Shown here: positions 18,601 through 26,431 of the stretch, one piece after another
Numbering within the stretch: the first letter of the stretch is position 1
Layout: each line of letters opens with the position of its first letter
Origin: Streptomyces caelestis
GTDB taxonomy: Bacteria > Actinomycetota > Actinomycetes > Streptomycetales > Streptomycetaceae
Length of the DNA stretch: 64,000 nt
Direction: 5' to 3'
NCBI RefSeq assembly: GCF_014205255.1
Contig: NZ_JACHNE010000001.1
Span: 8,742,001 to 8,806,000, forward strand
Made by a program: the position numbers and the translations under genes
Notes under the pieces: generated by a model
The model's input: the letters and a program-made list of their open reading frames with translations, nothing else
Told to the model about the DNA's origin: nothing
Databases searched by the model: none

Positions 18601-18960
18601 CGGCTCGCGGAGTTCATCGTGGCCCGTGTGCCGGATTCGGGGACGGGCGCACCGCAACCACCCGCCGCTGCCGATCCCGTGCCCGCGGTCGACCCGCCCG
18701 CGCCCGACACTCCCGCCACGACTCCCGCATCTGCTACCGCCACGACTCCCGCACCTGCTCCCGCCACGACTCCCGCACCCGTCCCGGCCGCCGACGCCCC
18801 CGCTCCGGAGTACGCGACCCGCGAGGAGCTGGAGGACCTGGCCCACAAGATTCAGCAGATGTCCCGGATACAGCTCCAGATGATGTCCCAGCTCTCCCAG
18901 CTGCTCGCGCTCCAGACGGCCTCGGTGACGGAGCGGCTCAACGGCAAGGTGGCCAAGTGA
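15667..18960 (+). CDS. Type I polyketide synthase module: KS-AT-ACP
   Basis: A 1097-residue single module. The KS spans about 8-440, with active Cys185 in TACSSSL, His321 in HGTGT and His361 in GHLDAA. The AT spans about 540-850, with Ser635 in GHSVGEYAAL and RAFHTALM at 734-741; the AFH signature predicts malonyl-CoA. The ACP carries Ser947 in LGADSLQM. No KR, DH, ER or loading domain is present, so it performs one two-carbon extension and leaves a beta-keto group. After an Ala/Pro/Thr linker built from 24-bp repeats, a C-terminal helix (REELEDLAHKIQQMSRIQLQ) looks like a docking domain. It overlaps the next gene by GTGA. Codon 477 is TTA, the bldA-dependent codon. The starter acyl donor is not encoded here. 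Confidence 0.93.
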   Translation: MSTSDPDPRMAVIGMAFRLPGADTPEDFWRVIRDGTDCITRFTDEELAAAGVPAEEYEAEDFVGASGLLDDIAGFDAQHFGMSPREARLTDPQQRMFLECAQHALENAGYPVERGGTRVGVYASTGYHLYTFQNYLLNNVLPSHPTSDWVQGMQMTVGNFADFAATRVAYRLGLTGPAVNVQTACSSSLVGVQTAAQSLLMGDCDIALVGATAVHVPQVLGYRRVKGTILSRSGRLRAFDAGADGTVGGTGVLAVVLKRLARAVADGDTIHGVIRGWGISNDGAGKSAFAAPSAQGQHAAIRQALRRANVGADTIGYLETHGTGTLKGDPIEFEGATRAYREDTDRHGYCALGSTKANIGHLDAASGLAGLVKTLLVLRHGVIPPMANFSEPNPRIDLDRSPFYIPRTARPWPERDLPRRAGLTSLGVGGTNVHLILEQAPEPAPRTGSAATPDVLLVSGSSPQALADNARAFRDRLRQPPAPHLADLVTTAALGRAHGRHRLAARGTTPAALADALDAWLAGATGAAVTTGTAPGEGAPRVAFQFTGQGSHHPGMASALYARFPAARDVLDACEQHYRELTGGSLLAAMCGEDTGEATLGDTDTAQPALFALQCALVRLWRDCGVEPHAVTGHSVGEYAALYAAGALSFEDGLRLTTERGRLMRQRCAPGAMVAAPLDRASALALAAEIPGLEPAVTNGDRAQVLAGPVAAVDRACALLEDRGTPGRRLPVTRAFHTALMEPMLEEFRKVLDDADFRPVLLPFISALDGTTRPPGWIPDTNHFLRHTREPVRFDEALRAIGAEQPDVLLEIGPHTTLSGLARRALPDVRALPSLRRGTGLGALWGAAAGLHCTGADVVWETLLAGSGGGRIPLPGYRFQHQDHWTGPEPTALSTGTPASKGAEVVQQEAAVARVLHSIVEATARHLGEDPSAIVGDANFFDLGADSLQMISVLRELEQEHQVRVTMRQLLEETGTPRRLAEFIVARVPDSGTGAPQPPAAADPVPAVDPPAPDTPATTPASATATTPAPAPATTPAPVPAADAPAPEYATREELEDLAHKIQQMSRIQLQMMSQLSQLLALQTASVTERLNGKVAK
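17095..17097 (+). promoter_or_regulatory. TTA codon in the PKS gene (bldA dependence)
   Basis: Leu477 of the PKS is encoded by TTA within GACCGGTTACGG. In Streptomyces this codon is read by the developmentally regulated bldA tRNA. The only other in-frame TTA I found on the plus strand is codon 2 of the glucanase gene at 26432. Confidence 0.85.
18715..18783 (+). repeat. 24-bp tandem repeat, about three copies, in the PKS linker
   Basis: GCCACGACTCCCGCA recurs at 18715, 18739 and 18763, each followed by a variable 9-base segment. It encodes ATTPA-type linker peptides between the ACP and the C-terminal docking helix, so copy number would tune linker length without breaking the frame. Confidence 0.8.
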
Positions 18961-21900
18961 CCGGGCTGAACGGCATATCCGCCGCACTGGACCGTGACCT
19001 GGCGGATATGGAAGAACTCTCCCAGCGGATCGCCGAGCAGATGGGCGCCGGCACGCCCGTCACGGATCCGGGATCCCCGGCCCCGGCGCGTGTCCACGGC
19101 CCCCGGGTGAGCGTCGCGAGAAACTCCGGCATGGTGCGGGACGCCTCCCCGCACACCCAGCAGGAGCACCTGGACGACCTCGTCCGCCGCTACACCGCCA
19201 GGACCCCCACCTCCAAGCAGATCGCCCAGCGCTACCGCCGCGTCCTGGCCGACAGCCGTGCCGTTGTCGGCTTCCGCAGCGGCACGAAGGAGATGCTGTA
19301 CCCGATCGCGGGCCGCCGGGCGAGCGGGGCGCGGCTGGAGGACGTCGACGGCAACGAGTACGTCGACATCACCATGGGCTTCGGCGTCCTGCTCTTCGGC
19401 CACGAGCCGGACTTCGTCACCGAGGCCGTGCGCGAGCACCTGTCCCGCGGTATCCAGCTCGGCCCCCGCACCATCGAGACCGGCGAGGCGGCCGAACTCC
19501 TCGCGGAGATCACCGGGTTGGAGCGGGTGGCCTTCGCCAACTCCGGCACGGAGGCCAACTCGGCGGCCATCCGCCTGGCCCGCGCCGCCACCGGCCGCGA
19601 CAAGATCGTCACCTTCCTGGGCGCCTACCACGGCCACGCCGACAACGTCCTCGGCCGCGCCTCGGGCCATGGCGCCGACCAGATCACCGTGCCCGTCTCC
19701 AGGGGCATCCCGCAGGCGGCCGTCTCGGATCTGCTGGTCCTCGACTACGGCAGCGACACCGCCCTGGAGACGATCGCACGGCACGCCGACGACATCGCCG
19801 CGGTCGTCGTGGAGCCGGTGCAGAGCAGGCACCCCTCGCTCCAACCCGCTGAGTTCGTACGCAGGTTGCGGGAACTGACCCGCCGCCACGGCATCGTGCT
19901 GCTCTTCGACGAGATGCTGACCGGTTTCCGCCCCGCCCTGCGCGGCGCGCAGGAGCTGTACGGCGTGACCCCGGACCTCGCCACCTACGGCAAGCTCCTC
20001 GGCGGCGGCTTCCCCATCGGCGCCATCGCGGGCCGCGCCGACATCATGGACGGCGTCGACGGCGGCTACTGGTCGTACGGCGACGACAGTTACCCGCCCG
20101 CCGACACCACGTTCTTCGGCGGTACGTACATCCAGCACCCGGTGTCGATGGTCGCCGCCCGCGCCGTACTGAGCCACCTCAAGGAGCACAGCCCACACCT
20201 TCAGGAGCGCCTCAACGCGCGTACCGCGGAACTGGCCGCGACGCTCAACGGCTTCTTCGAGGCCGAGGAGTATCCGCTGCGGATGACCCACTTCGGCTCC
20301 CAGTTCCGCTTCGAGCACCGCGCCGACATGGAGCTCCTCTACCACCACCTGATGCTGCGCGGCGTACACGTCTGGGAGTGGCGCAACTTCTTCCTGTCCA
20401 CGGCCCACTCGGACGGCGACATCGAGTGCGTGGCCGACGCCGTACAGGACTCGCTGCGTGAGCTGCGGGCGGCGGGGTTCTTCCCGGGAGGGCGGCCCGT
20501 GGTGCAAAAGCCCGCGCCCCCGGAACCGAAACCGGCACCCACCGCGGCGGCGCCGGCGCCGACGTCCGCCCCCGTGGCGTCCATGGCCTGGAACACCGCG
20601 GCGGTCGCCGGATCCGGCACGGCACCCGTGGCCGAAACCGCCCTACGGACAGCCGCGACCGCCCCACGGACAACCGAAACCGACCCGCGAACAGCCGACT
20701 TCAGCGTCTACTTCTTCGGCGACTACCCGCAGGACGCCCCGGCGCCCCGGCACGGCCAGTACGAACTCCTGCTGGAGGTCGCCCGGTTCGCCGACCGGCA
20801 CGGTTTCCATGCGCTGTGGATGCCCGAGCGCCACTTCCACTCCTTCGGCGGCCTCTTCCCCAACCCGGCGGTGCTCGCCGCCGCACTGTCCCGTGAGACC
20901 GAGCGCATCCGCCTCAACGCCGGCTCGGTCGTCCTGCCCCTGCACGACCCGATCCGGGTCGCGGAGGAGTGGTCGATGGTCGACAACCTCTCCGGCGGGC
21001 GCGTCGGGATCGGTGTCGCCAGTGGCTGGAGCTCCAAGGACTTCGCCTTCTTCCCGGACCGGTTCGGCCGGCACAAGGAGCTGATGTTCGAACAACTGGA
21101 GGAGGTGCGGAGGTTCTGGCGCGGGGAGGCGGTGCGCCGTACCACCGGTGACGGCGAAGTGGCCGACCTACGGCTCTTTCCACGGCCGGTTCAGGAAGCT
21201 CCGCCCCTGTACACCGCGGTGGTCGGCAACCCCGCCTCGTACGAACTGGCCGCCCGCCACGGCCTGGGCATCGTCACCAACCTGATGACCCAGAGCGTCG
21301 AACAGCTCCGGGACAACATCGCCCGCTACCGGAGCGCACGGGCCCGGCACGGCCTGGACCCGGATGCCGGACGGGTGGCCGTCCTGCTGCACACCTATCT
21401 CGCGGACGACCACGACACCGCGAGGACGGAGGCCTACGAACCCCTGTCCCGCTACATGCGCGCGTCCCTGTCCCTGTTCAGCGGCGTCACCAACAGCCTC
21501 GGGCACAGCGTCGATCTGGCCGCCCTCAGCGAGGACGACCTGGAGACGGTGTTCCGTCGCGCCTACGGCCGTTACTGCGACCAGCGCGCCCTGATCGGGA
21601 CGGTGGACAGTGTCCGCCCGGTCGTGGATGCGGTGACCGCGGCGGGCGCCGACGAGATCGTGGCGCTCGTCGACTTCGGTGTCGCACCCGACGAGCTGCG
21701 CTCGGGCCTGCCCCGCCTGGACGCACTGCGCCGCCACTACCGCCGGCCGTCCCCCGCTCAACCCGCCCCCGTCGACGCCCCCTTGTCGCCCGGACAGGAG
21801 CGGATCTGGTTCCTGGAGCGCCTGCTCCCGGGGCGTACGGCCTACAACGAGGTCAAGGCGGTCCGTCTCGACGGCCCCCTCGACGTGCCCGCCCTGCACG

Positions 21901-24900
21901 CGGCGCTACGCGGCCTCGTCACCCGGCACGAGGGCCTGCGCACCGTCTTCCGGGAGACCGGCGGTGAGCCGCGTCAGCTGGTACGGGCATCCGCCGAGCC
22001 GGACTTCGAGGTCGTGGACGGCACCGGCAGCGCCCGGACCACGCTCCAGGACGTCCTCGCGGCCGAGAGCGCACGCCGCTTCGACCTGGCGGAAGGCCCG
22101 CTGTTCGTCACCCGGCTCGTCAGGCTCGCCGAGGCGGAGCACGTCCTCGTCCTGTCCCTGCACCACATCGTGGTCGACGCGGCCTCCGCGACCGTCCTCG
22201 CCCGCGACCTGTCCGCCCTCTACCGGGCCGAACGCGACGGCACCACCCCCGGTCTTCCGGCCCTCACCTGGAGCTACGCCGAGCACGCGAGGGAACAGGC
22301 GGCATCGGCGAACAGCCCCGAGGCCGAAACGGACCTGGCCCACTGGCGCCGCACCCTCGGCGGCGACCTGCCCGTCCTCGCCCTGCCCACCGACCGGCCG
22401 CGCCCGTCGCCGATGACCTCCAACGGCCGGGCGGCATTCCACACGCTCGACCCGGAACTCTCCCGCAGGTTGCGTGAGTTGAGCCGGAGCCGCCGCAGCA
22501 CGCTGTTCATGACGCTGCTCGCCGGGTACACGGCGATGCTGCACCGGATCACCGGGCAGACGGACATCGTCGTCGGCACCCCGTTCTCGGACCGGCCCGA
22601 GCGGGCCGAGCACGTGCTCGGGTTCTTCGTGAACACGCTCGCGCTGCGCTTCGACCTGTCCGGCGACCCAGCGTTCACCGTGCTGCTGGACCGGGTGCGC
22701 TCGGTCGCTCTCGACGCGTACGACCACGCGCGCGTGCCGTTCGAGAAGGTCGTGCGGGAGCTCGCCCCGGCCCGGGCGGTCGACCGCACCCCGGTCTTCC
22801 AGGCGTTCGCGGAGTTCCAGCGCGCCGAGCCGTTCCGTTTCGACCTGCCCGGTATCGAGGCCACACCGCTGGACGTGGGTCCGGACAAGGCGCTGACGGA
22901 CCTCACCGTCTACTTCACCGACCAGCCACAGGGCATCCGCTGCCATCTGGAGTACCACACCGACCTGTTCGACCAGCACACCGTCGAGGGGTTCTTCACC
23001 ACCTTCCGGGACCTGCTCACCGCCGCGGTCGACGCTCCCGAGGCGCCCCTGTCGCGGCTCGCCCCGGGCACCGTCGAGACCGCAGCCGAGGCAGAGCCCG
23101 TACCACGGTCCTGGCAACACGGCCCGGCCCGCCCGCCCGCGGACACCACCGTCCACGCTCTCGTCGCCCGGCAGGCAGCCGCGCGACCGGACAGCACGGC
23201 CGTGATCAGCGGCGACAGCCGCCTGACGTTCCGCGAACTGGAGGAGCGGGCCGAGCGGTTGGCCGCAGTCCTGCGCGGGCAGCACATCACGACCGGCGGC
23301 TTCGGAGACGCGGTTGTCCTGTGGCTCCCGCGCTCCGCCGACCTGGTCGTCGCCATGCTCGCCGTGCTCAAGGCGGGCCGCGCCTATGTGCCGCTCGACC
23401 CGTCCCTGGGGCGGGCACGCGCCGAGCAGGTCATCGCCGAGTGCGGGGCGCGGACCCTGGTCTCCACGCACGGGGCGGCCGCCGCGCTGAACCTGCCCGG
23501 ACACGTGAGTGTCGTACCGCCCGACGCGACCGGCCGTACCGCCCCGCACGCCACCCTGCCCGACCCCGATCCGCGGTCCGCGTGCTGTGTCCTGTACACC
23601 TCGGGCAGCACCGGCACCCCCAAGGGCGTCGTGCTGACGCACCGCGGTGTGGTCGACCTGTGCGAGTGGCAGCACCGGCGCTTCGCCCGCACCCCGGCCG
23701 ACCGCGGTGCCGTCGTGTGCAGCCAGAGCTTCGACGCCTCGGTCCTGGAGATCTGGCCGGCGCTGACCGCGGGAGCGTCGGTCACGATCGCCGGCGAGGA
23801 CGTGCGCAGGGATCCGCTCGCCCTGGCCCGGTGGTACACCGAGCAGGGCGTCACCTTCTCGATCCTCCCCACCGCCCTGGGCGAACAAGTACTCCGCCTG
23901 CCCCCGGCCGACCAGCCACCACTGCGTCACCTGCTGCTCGGCGGCGACGTACTGCGCACCCGCCCACGGCCCGAGGCACCGTACGAGACGGTGAACGTGT
24001 ACGGGCCCACCGAGGTCACCGTCCTGTGCACCACCGAGACCGTGTCCCCGCAGGAGCAGGACCCCGTCCGTCCCATCGCGCTGGGGCGCCCGGTCGACAA
24101 CGTGACGCTGAGCGTGCTCGACGCCGTCGGCAACCCGGTGCCCGTCGGCACGGTGGGGGAGCTGTACGTCGGCGGCCCGGGCGTGGCCAACGGCTACCTG
24201 CACCGCCCCGAACTCACCGCCGAGCGCTTCCTGCCGGACCCCGACGGCGGCCCGGACGCCCGCAGGTACCGCACCGGCGACCTGGTCCGCTGGAGCGGCG
24301 ACGGGAAACTGGAGTTCTGCGGCCGGGCCGACGACCAGGTCAAGATCCGTGGCTTCCGGGTCGAGCCGGAGGAGGTGTCCCGCGTGCTCAACGCCCTGGA
24401 CGGCGTGCGCGAGGCGGCCGTGCTGGCCCGCCGCAACGGCCAGGGAGAGGCGTATCTGGCGGCCTACGCCGTCCCCGCCGACCCGATCGGCGCCACGGCC
24501 GACGACCGGCAGGCGCTCGCCGACCTCCTCGCCGAGGAACTGGCCGCCCGGCTCCCGGAGTACCTGGTACCGCGTGCCTGGCGGATCCCGACTGCCCTGC
24601 CCCTGACAGTCAACGGCAAGCTGGACCGAACGGCGCTGCCGGCACCCGACCTCGTCACCACGGCACCGGGCCGCAGGCCGAGCGGCACCGGCGGGGAGCC
24701 GGCGTCCGGCCCCCGCACGGACATCGAACAGCGGGTACGGCGCCTGTGGGCAGCCGAGTTCGGCCTCGACGCCGACGCCGTCACGGCCGATACCTCGTTC
24801 TTCGACCTGGGCGGCCACTCGATCACCGCGATGCGGCTGGTCAACCGGGTCCGGGAGGAGTTCGGCACCGAGTACCCGATGCTCGCCTTCTACCAGGAGC

Positions 24901-26324
24901 CGACGCTACGGGCCATGACGGCCCACCTGGCCGGAACGCTCGCGGAGCCGAAGCCGACCACGGCGGCCGAGACCGAGACCGACACCGGCATGGAAAGCGA
25001 GACCGAGGCCGACGGCCCCGGCCCGGTGGAGCACAGCGCACCCGCCACCGCCCAGCAGACCCGTTTCGCCACGGTGCACGCCGAACACCCCCTCCCACAG
25101 GTCTTCAACGTCGCCCTGCGGATCACCCTCTCCGGAGACCTGGACACCGCGGCCCTGCGCACCGCCCTGACCCGGCTCGTCGAACGGCACGAGGGACTGC
25201 GGACCCGCCTGGCCCGCAGCGGGAACGGCTGGGAACAACAGGTACTGCGGCCAGGCCCGGTCCAGCTGCCGATCGAGGACCTCACCGCACGCACCGAGCA
25301 CGAGCGGCGACGGGCCCTGGACCAGGCGAGCACCCGGGCCGCCGAAACACCCGTCGACCCCACCCGCGGAACACCGATGTGCCTGCGGCTGCTGCGCACC
25401 GGCGAGCGCACCTGGGTGCTGCTCCTCGTGCTGCACCACTCCGCGTGCGACGGATGGTCCGTCAGCCTGCTGCTGAAGGAACTGGCCGCGCTCTACGGCT
25501 CCGCCCTGCGGGGAGAGCCCCACACCCTGCCGCCCGTACAGTGCCAGCCCGCCCAGTACGCCCGCTGGCAGCGGGAACAGGCCGACGAGGCCGCCGACGA
25601 ACGCAAGCTGGACTTCTGGCTGCGCGAGCTCGACGGGGTGCCGTTCACGGTCGGCCTGCCCCTGGACCGCCCCCGGCCCGAGCAGCCGAGCGGCCGGGGC
25701 GGCGCCGTGATGTTCACCGTCCCCGCCGATGTGCGCTCCGCCGTCGAACGCCTCGCGCGGCAGCGGGGCACGACGCCGTTCGTGGTCACCGCGGCCGCCC
25801 TGGGCCGGCTGCTCGCGCAGAAGTCCGGGCAGGCCGACGTGGTGTTCAACATCTCCTACGCCAACCGCGAGCGCCGCGCGTTCGAATCCCTGCTGGCCTG
25901 CACGATCTCCGGTTTCGCACTGCCGGTGCGGGGCGGCGCCGCGGGTTCCTTCACCGCCCTGACGGACCGCGTCGCCCGTACGGCCGTGGAGTGCATGGAC
26001 CGGGCCCTGCCGGTGCGCCGGATCGCCCCCGCGTTGCGGGAGCGCACGGGCGTCGAGGTGCCGGACCGGCTGGACGTCGGCTTCGCGTACCAGAGTTCCC
26101 TGGACGCCGAGGTGGAACTGCCCGGCCTGACCACGGCCGTGGAGGACCTGGCCCCCGCCGCGTCCCGCACGTTGCTCACCTTCGGCCTCGTCCCGGCCGG
26201 CGACGAACTGAAGGGCTTCGTCGAGTACTCGGCCGACCTGTGGGACCGCACCACGATCGAGGACTGGACCCGCGACTACGTCGACCTACTGCGCGAGGAG
26301 ACCGACCGGGCACCCGGGCACTGA
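18957..26324 (+). CDS. Hybrid tailoring/NRPS megasynthase: AMT-LLM-C-A-T-C
   Basis: A 2455-residue protein, GTG start overlapping the PKS stop. N-terminal residues 1-30 form a helix that may dock with the PKS tail. Residues 100-510 are a class III PLP aminotransferase (FDEM 317-320; catalytic Lys346 in TYGKLLGGG). A Pro/Ala linker follows. Residues 581-930 are a luciferase-like monooxygenase (YFFGDYPQDA, WMPERHFHSFGGLFPNPAV). C1 (940-1370) has HHIVVDA at 1069-1075. The A domain has YTSGSTGTPKG near 1545 and YGPTE; by eye its pocket reads DALILGVVL plus Lys, suggesting a bulky hydrophobic amino acid. The T domain has GGHSITAM (Ser about 1956). The terminal C2 has HHSACDG near 2160. There is no thioesterase. 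Predicted chemistry: beta-keto to beta-amino, alpha-hydroxylation, one amino acid added, C2-mediated release. Mycosubtilin- and microginin-type synthases are the nearest known logic. Confidence 0.92.
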   Translation: MTGLNGISAALDRDLADMEELSQRIAEQMGAGTPVTDPGSPAPARVHGPRVSVARNSGMVRDASPHTQQEHLDDLVRRYTARTPTSKQIAQRYRRVLADSRAVVGFRSGTKEMLYPIAGRRASGARLEDVDGNEYVDITMGFGVLLFGHEPDFVTEAVREHLSRGIQLGPRTIETGEAAELLAEITGLERVAFANSGTEANSAAIRLARAATGRDKIVTFLGAYHGHADNVLGRASGHGADQITVPVSRGIPQAAVSDLLVLDYGSDTALETIARHADDIAAVVVEPVQSRHPSLQPAEFVRRLRELTRRHGIVLLFDEMLTGFRPALRGAQELYGVTPDLATYGKLLGGGFPIGAIAGRADIMDGVDGGYWSYGDDSYPPADTTFFGGTYIQHPVSMVAARAVLSHLKEHSPHLQERLNARTAELAATLNGFFEAEEYPLRMTHFGSQFRFEHRADMELLYHHLMLRGVHVWEWRNFFLSTAHSDGDIECVADAVQDSLRELRAAGFFPGGRPVVQKPAPPEPKPAPTAAAPAPTSAPVASMAWNTAAVAGSGTAPVAETALRTAATAPRTTETDPRTADFSVYFFGDYPQDAPAPRHGQYELLLEVARFADRHGFHALWMPERHFHSFGGLFPNPAVLAAALSRETERIRLNAGSVVLPLHDPIRVAEEWSMVDNLSGGRVGIGVASGWSSKDFAFFPDRFGRHKELMFEQLEEVRRFWRGEAVRRTTGDGEVADLRLFPRPVQEAPPLYTAVVGNPASYELAARHGLGIVTNLMTQSVEQLRDNIARYRSARARHGLDPDAGRVAVLLHTYLADDHDTARTEAYEPLSRYMRASLSLFSGVTNSLGHSVDLAALSEDDLETVFRRAYGRYCDQRALIGTVDSVRPVVDAVTAAGADEIVALVDFGVAPDELRSGLPRLDALRRHYRRPSPAQPAPVDAPLSPGQERIWFLERLLPGRTAYNEVKAVRLDGPLDVPALHAALRGLVTRHEGLRTVFRETGGEPRQLVRASAEPDFEVVDGTGSARTTLQDVLAAESARRFDLAEGPLFVTRLVRLAEAEHVLVLSLHHIVVDAASATVLARDLSALYRAERDGTTPGLPALTWSYAEHAREQAASANSPEAETDLAHWRRTLGGDLPVLALPTDRPRPSPMTSNGRAAFHTLDPELSRRLRELSRSRRSTLFMTLLAGYTAMLHRITGQTDIVVGTPFSDRPERAEHVLGFFVNTLALRFDLSGDPAFTVLLDRVRSVALDAYDHARVPFEKVVRELAPARAVDRTPVFQAFAEFQRAEPFRFDLPGIEATPLDVGPDKALTDLTVYFTDQPQGIRCHLEYHTDLFDQHTVEGFFTTFRDLLTAAVDAPEAPLSRLAPGTVETAAEAEPVPRSWQHGPARPPADTTVHALVARQAAARPDSTAVISGDSRLTFRELEERAERLAAVLRGQHITTGGFGDAVVLWLPRSADLVVAMLAVLKAGRAYVPLDPSLGRARAEQVIAECGARTLVSTHGAAAALNLPGHVSVVPPDATGRTAPHATLPDPDPRSACCVLYTSGSTGTPKGVVLTHRGVVDLCEWQHRRFARTPADRGAVVCSQSFDASVLEIWPALTAGASVTIAGEDVRRDPLALARWYTEQGVTFSILPTALGEQVLRLPPADQPPLRHLLLGGDVLRTRPRPEAPYETVNVYGPTEVTVLCTTETVSPQEQDPVRPIALGRPVDNVTLSVLDAVGNPVPVGTVGELYVGGPGVANGYLHRPELTAERFLPDPDGGPDARRYRTGDLVRWSGDGKLEFCGRADDQVKIRGFRVEPEEVSRVLNALDGVREAAVLARRNGQGEAYLAAYAVPADPIGATADDRQALADLLAEELAARLPEYLVPRAWRIPTALPLTVNGKLDRTALPAPDLVTTAPGRRPSGTGGEPASGPRTDIEQRVRRLWAAEFGLDADAVTADTSFFDLGGHSITAMRLVNRVREEFGTEYPMLAFYQEPTLRAMTAHLAGTLAEPKPTTAAETETDTGMESETEADGPGPVEHSAPATAQQTRFATVHAEHPLPQVFNVALRITLSGDLDTAALRTALTRLVERHEGLRTRLARSGNGWEQQVLRPGPVQLPIEDLTARTEHERRRALDQASTRAAETPVDPTRGTPMCLRLLRTGERTWVLLLVLHHSACDGWSVSLLLKELAALYGSALRGEPHTLPPVQCQPAQYARWQREQADEAADERKLDFWLRELDGVPFTVGLPLDRPRPEQPSGRGGAVMFTVPADVRSAVERLARQRGTTPFVVTAAALGRLLAQKSGQADVVFNISYANRERRAFESLLACTISGFALPVRGGAAGSFTALTDRVARTAVECMDRALPVRRIAPALRERTGVEVPDRLDVGFAYQSSLDAEVELPGLTTAVEDLAPAASRTLLTFGLVPAGDELKGFVEYSADLWDRTTIEDWTRDYVDLLREETDRAPGH

Positions 26325-26347
26325 CGACTCTCGTCCGTCCCGCCACA

Positions 26348-26391
26348 TTGACAGGTCCGGACCAAGGAGGCACGCTCTGAGAGCGCTCTCA
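26348..26391 (+). promoter_or_regulatory. Promoter region with LacI-type palindrome before the GH64 gene
   Basis: TTGACA at 26348-26353 is a good -35. At 26378-26391 lies TGAGAGCGCTCTCA, a perfect 14-bp palindrome overlapping the expected -10. It differs from the CebR-type TGGGAGCGCTCCCA by one symmetric change, so a LacI-family repressor is likely. Confidence 0.6.
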
Positions 26392-26431
26392 GGCGCTTCC
26401 CGGATCGGCCCCTGTCGAACGGAGACCGAGC

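Noticed and set aside
21906..24818. 970-codon minus-strand frame opposite the NRPS
   Set aside because: Low-complexity Gly/Val/Arg/His composition and mirrored codon periodicity mark it as an antisense shadow.
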